Shown here: one piece after another, positions 58,101 to 61,100 of the stretch
How positions within the stretch are numbered: the first letter of the stretch is position 1
Layout: the number at the start of each line of letters is the position of its first letter
Assembly (NCBI GenBank): GCA_030323885.1
Contig: CM059192.1
Location: 69,628,877-69,692,876, forward strand
DNA length: 64,000 bases
Reading direction: 5' to 3'
Source of the DNA: Branchipolynoe longqiensis
Taxonomy: Eukaryota; Annelida; Polychaeta; Phyllodocida; Polynoidae
Program-made: the position numbers and the translations under genes
Notes under the pieces: model-generated
Seen by the model: the letters and a program-made list of their open reading frames with translations, nothing else
What the model was told of the DNA's origin: nothing
Database searches by the model: none

Positions 58101-61100
58101 ATAAGATAGACGTTTTGCACTGCCCGTATCATCAAACTCAATGGCAGTGTGCATTCGTTCTGCAGCCAAGCTGCGTGCGCATACACAATGTTTACAAACA
58201 TTGAAAGGGGTCTATGGTGTCAGTGTTGGTGTGCTTGCCAAAATTAATTTCACATGTTTGCACTTCAAATATCTCAAAAGTTAGTCATTAAAAATAAAAG
58301 TTACTTCAAACTAAAGCAAGGTAGATTATAACAATCAATTTAATATGTTTATCTCAGAAAAATTACAGGCACTCAAAACCATCGGACGATGCAACTTTAA
58401 GTGTATTGCACATAGCACTGCTAAGAATAGAATCTGGGTACTCAGGATAACAAGCGCTACGTCGTGCGTACAGTTCAGATGAAACCCATTTTGTGATGCC
58501 AGGTGTGTAAGCAATATTGTTTGTTGTTTTATGTCCTAGCAACATCTGAGGTCATATCAGGACGGGTGTAAGTAATAATGGAATTACGTAGGTTATCGGG
58601 CATATTTTGGTTGTTTGTTGTTTCTTTCCGTCCTAACAACATCCAAGGTTATCACCGGGCGCGGTGGCCGGATCAGTAAAGCGCAGGCTTCGCGTGCGGG
58701 AGATCGGGAGGTCGGTTCCCGGTCGAGTCGAAGCAATGACATGTAAAATCGATACTTGTCACTTCCTAGTGAGGAACTCCGCATTAATAGGATAGAGCAA
58801 GGACTGGTTAGCTCACTGCCAGGATAATGTGACTGAGTGGGATATCATGGTACCGACGGCCTGATTTCCCAGTGGAGCCAGCACTATAAAGTGGTCATGA
58901 GTGCGCACTGTTACAAGTCAGTACCCGTCCTGATGTTGACCTTAGATGCTGCCAGGACATAAACTCCAACAACTAACTAACCAACCAACCAACCAAATCC
59001 TACTCTCTTCCTCTCTGATCTACAGGCTGCCGGACGCCGGGCGTCTAGTGACGCTAGTGCTTGACCAGTTCTCCGCCAATCAGTCAACAGACGCTCTCCT
59101 CAACAATGCCGGCCTCTCCCAGCTGCACACCTTGATTATCGCCCGCCTGGACCGCCTCACGGCCCACCTGGCCGCCCGCCTGGCTGCCCCGCCCGCCGCC
59201 CCGCCGGGGATCTCCCCGCCGCCCGCCGCCCTCCTCGCCGGCCGGCCGCACACTGCTCGGCTCGTGGGTGTCCTGCTCGAGCAGCTGCCGAGAATCGTGC
59301 GGTTGGCGGCAGGGCGCGGTTTTCCCGCCAATAACGAGACGCTGGCGGCTGTGGCGGCGCTGGTTGCCGGGCGGCCGGCGCTGTTCTGCACCACGCCCGT
59401 CGACAAGTTCGCGCTCCTGCCAGAAACAGTCGAGGCGTTCGGTAACGTCAGACATGTCGTCTGCGCGACTAACTTCACGGCGGTCAGAGCGGAGCTGGAG
59501 GAGGTGCTGGATGTGGCCACGCTGCAAGACATTGTGAGTTTATTTTTACTTCTATTTAGTATTTTAGCCATAGTGCCGGTTGGAGAATATCGGTGTTGGT
59601 ACACGCAGATGGCGACATAGTGTCAGAAATAGGAACTATCTTGGGCTTATAGTATATCGGTGAGACAATGTATTTTTTGTTTATATTTATGTAGTATATA
59701 TATAATTATGGGTCAGTCTCTGAAACTGGGTACCAAAGTGTAACCTGGAGACCAACAATGAAAACACCCCAAATAATAGCAGAGTCCATGTTCATATGTT
59801 GACTTGTTGTGCATAGGCTAGAGTTGAGAAAAAAGCTATTTCACCTTTTGATTTTGATCTTATTCAGATTGAGCTATACATTAAAATCATTTTGCTGCTA
59901 TAAAAAGAAAGAATTAGTTATTACCAGCATAACGTGGAAAGCAAATATGTGGTGCCCAGTTTCAGTTCCAACATCGGGCTTTCACCATACGTTGTGTTAG
60001 TCCATTTACCTATCCGCAGCGGGAAATGTTCAGTTTGTGTTCCGCCTAATTCACTGCACTCTGGAAAGACGAGATGGGACCAGACGGGATTGTCGAATGA
60101 GTTAAGTGTCCGTCTCCTGCTTTGGGAGATCGGGGTTCGGATCCCCAAACCCATAGGTTCACAGGTTTGAACCCTGGTCGAGTCAAATCAATGACTTAAA
60201 AATTGATACTTGTCGCTTCCTAGCCTGGCACTTGGCATTATTAGGATAGGGCAAGGACTGGTTGGCTCAGTGTCAGGATAATGTGACAGAGTGGGATATC
60301 AGGTCATGGTGCTGGCGGCCTGGTCTTCAGTGAGGCAGCACTATAAAGTACCAGATGGGTTGGACGAATGAGTTAGAGCGTCTGTCTCCCATGCTGGTAG
60401 ATGGTGGGGTCATAGGTTCGAACACTGGTCGAGTCAAACCAATGACTTAAAAATTGATACTTGTCACTTCCTAGCCAGGTGCTCGGCATTATTGGGACAG
60501 GGCAAGGACTGGTGTGCTCAGTGTCAGGATAATGTGACTGAGTGGGATACCAGGTCATGGTGCTGGCAGCCTGGTTTTCCAGTGGGACAGCACTATAAAG
60601 TTGCCATGAGTGTGCACTGTCACAAGTCGGTACCCATCCTGATATGACCTTAGATATTGCTAGGACGTAAAACAACAAGGAAACAAAAAAACACTATAAA
60701 GTCGCCATGAGTGCGCAGTCACAAGTGGGTACCCGTCCTGATATGACCTTAGATATTGCTAGGACGTAAACCAACAACAAACAAACTAACAAAGACGAGG
60801 CGGAAGAGGAAGGTCGGGCTAACTTGTGCTAGTGGTTGGCAGAGAATGTTCAATGGTTGTCGGTGAGCTGTATTCTGGAGTGGTCAGGCAGTGAGGGGTT
60901 GAGCGACACATGAGCAGATGAAGCGGCAATATAAAGATCAAGTCAGTCAAGGTCAGCGCCGTTAGAGGGTGGGTAGGTGGGGAAGCGAAGTGTACCACTA
61001 CCAGGCAGTGCTCAGGTGAGAAGTGACAGACAGGGGCAGAGCGGTGAGCGAGGAAGACAGGAACAGGCTAGCCTCGTTTGTGAATTAGATCTACCCATGT

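Noticed and set aside
59080..59604. 174-codon minus-strand frame
   Set aside because: Shadow of the GC-rich fused exon on the + strand; high GC removes stops on both strands.
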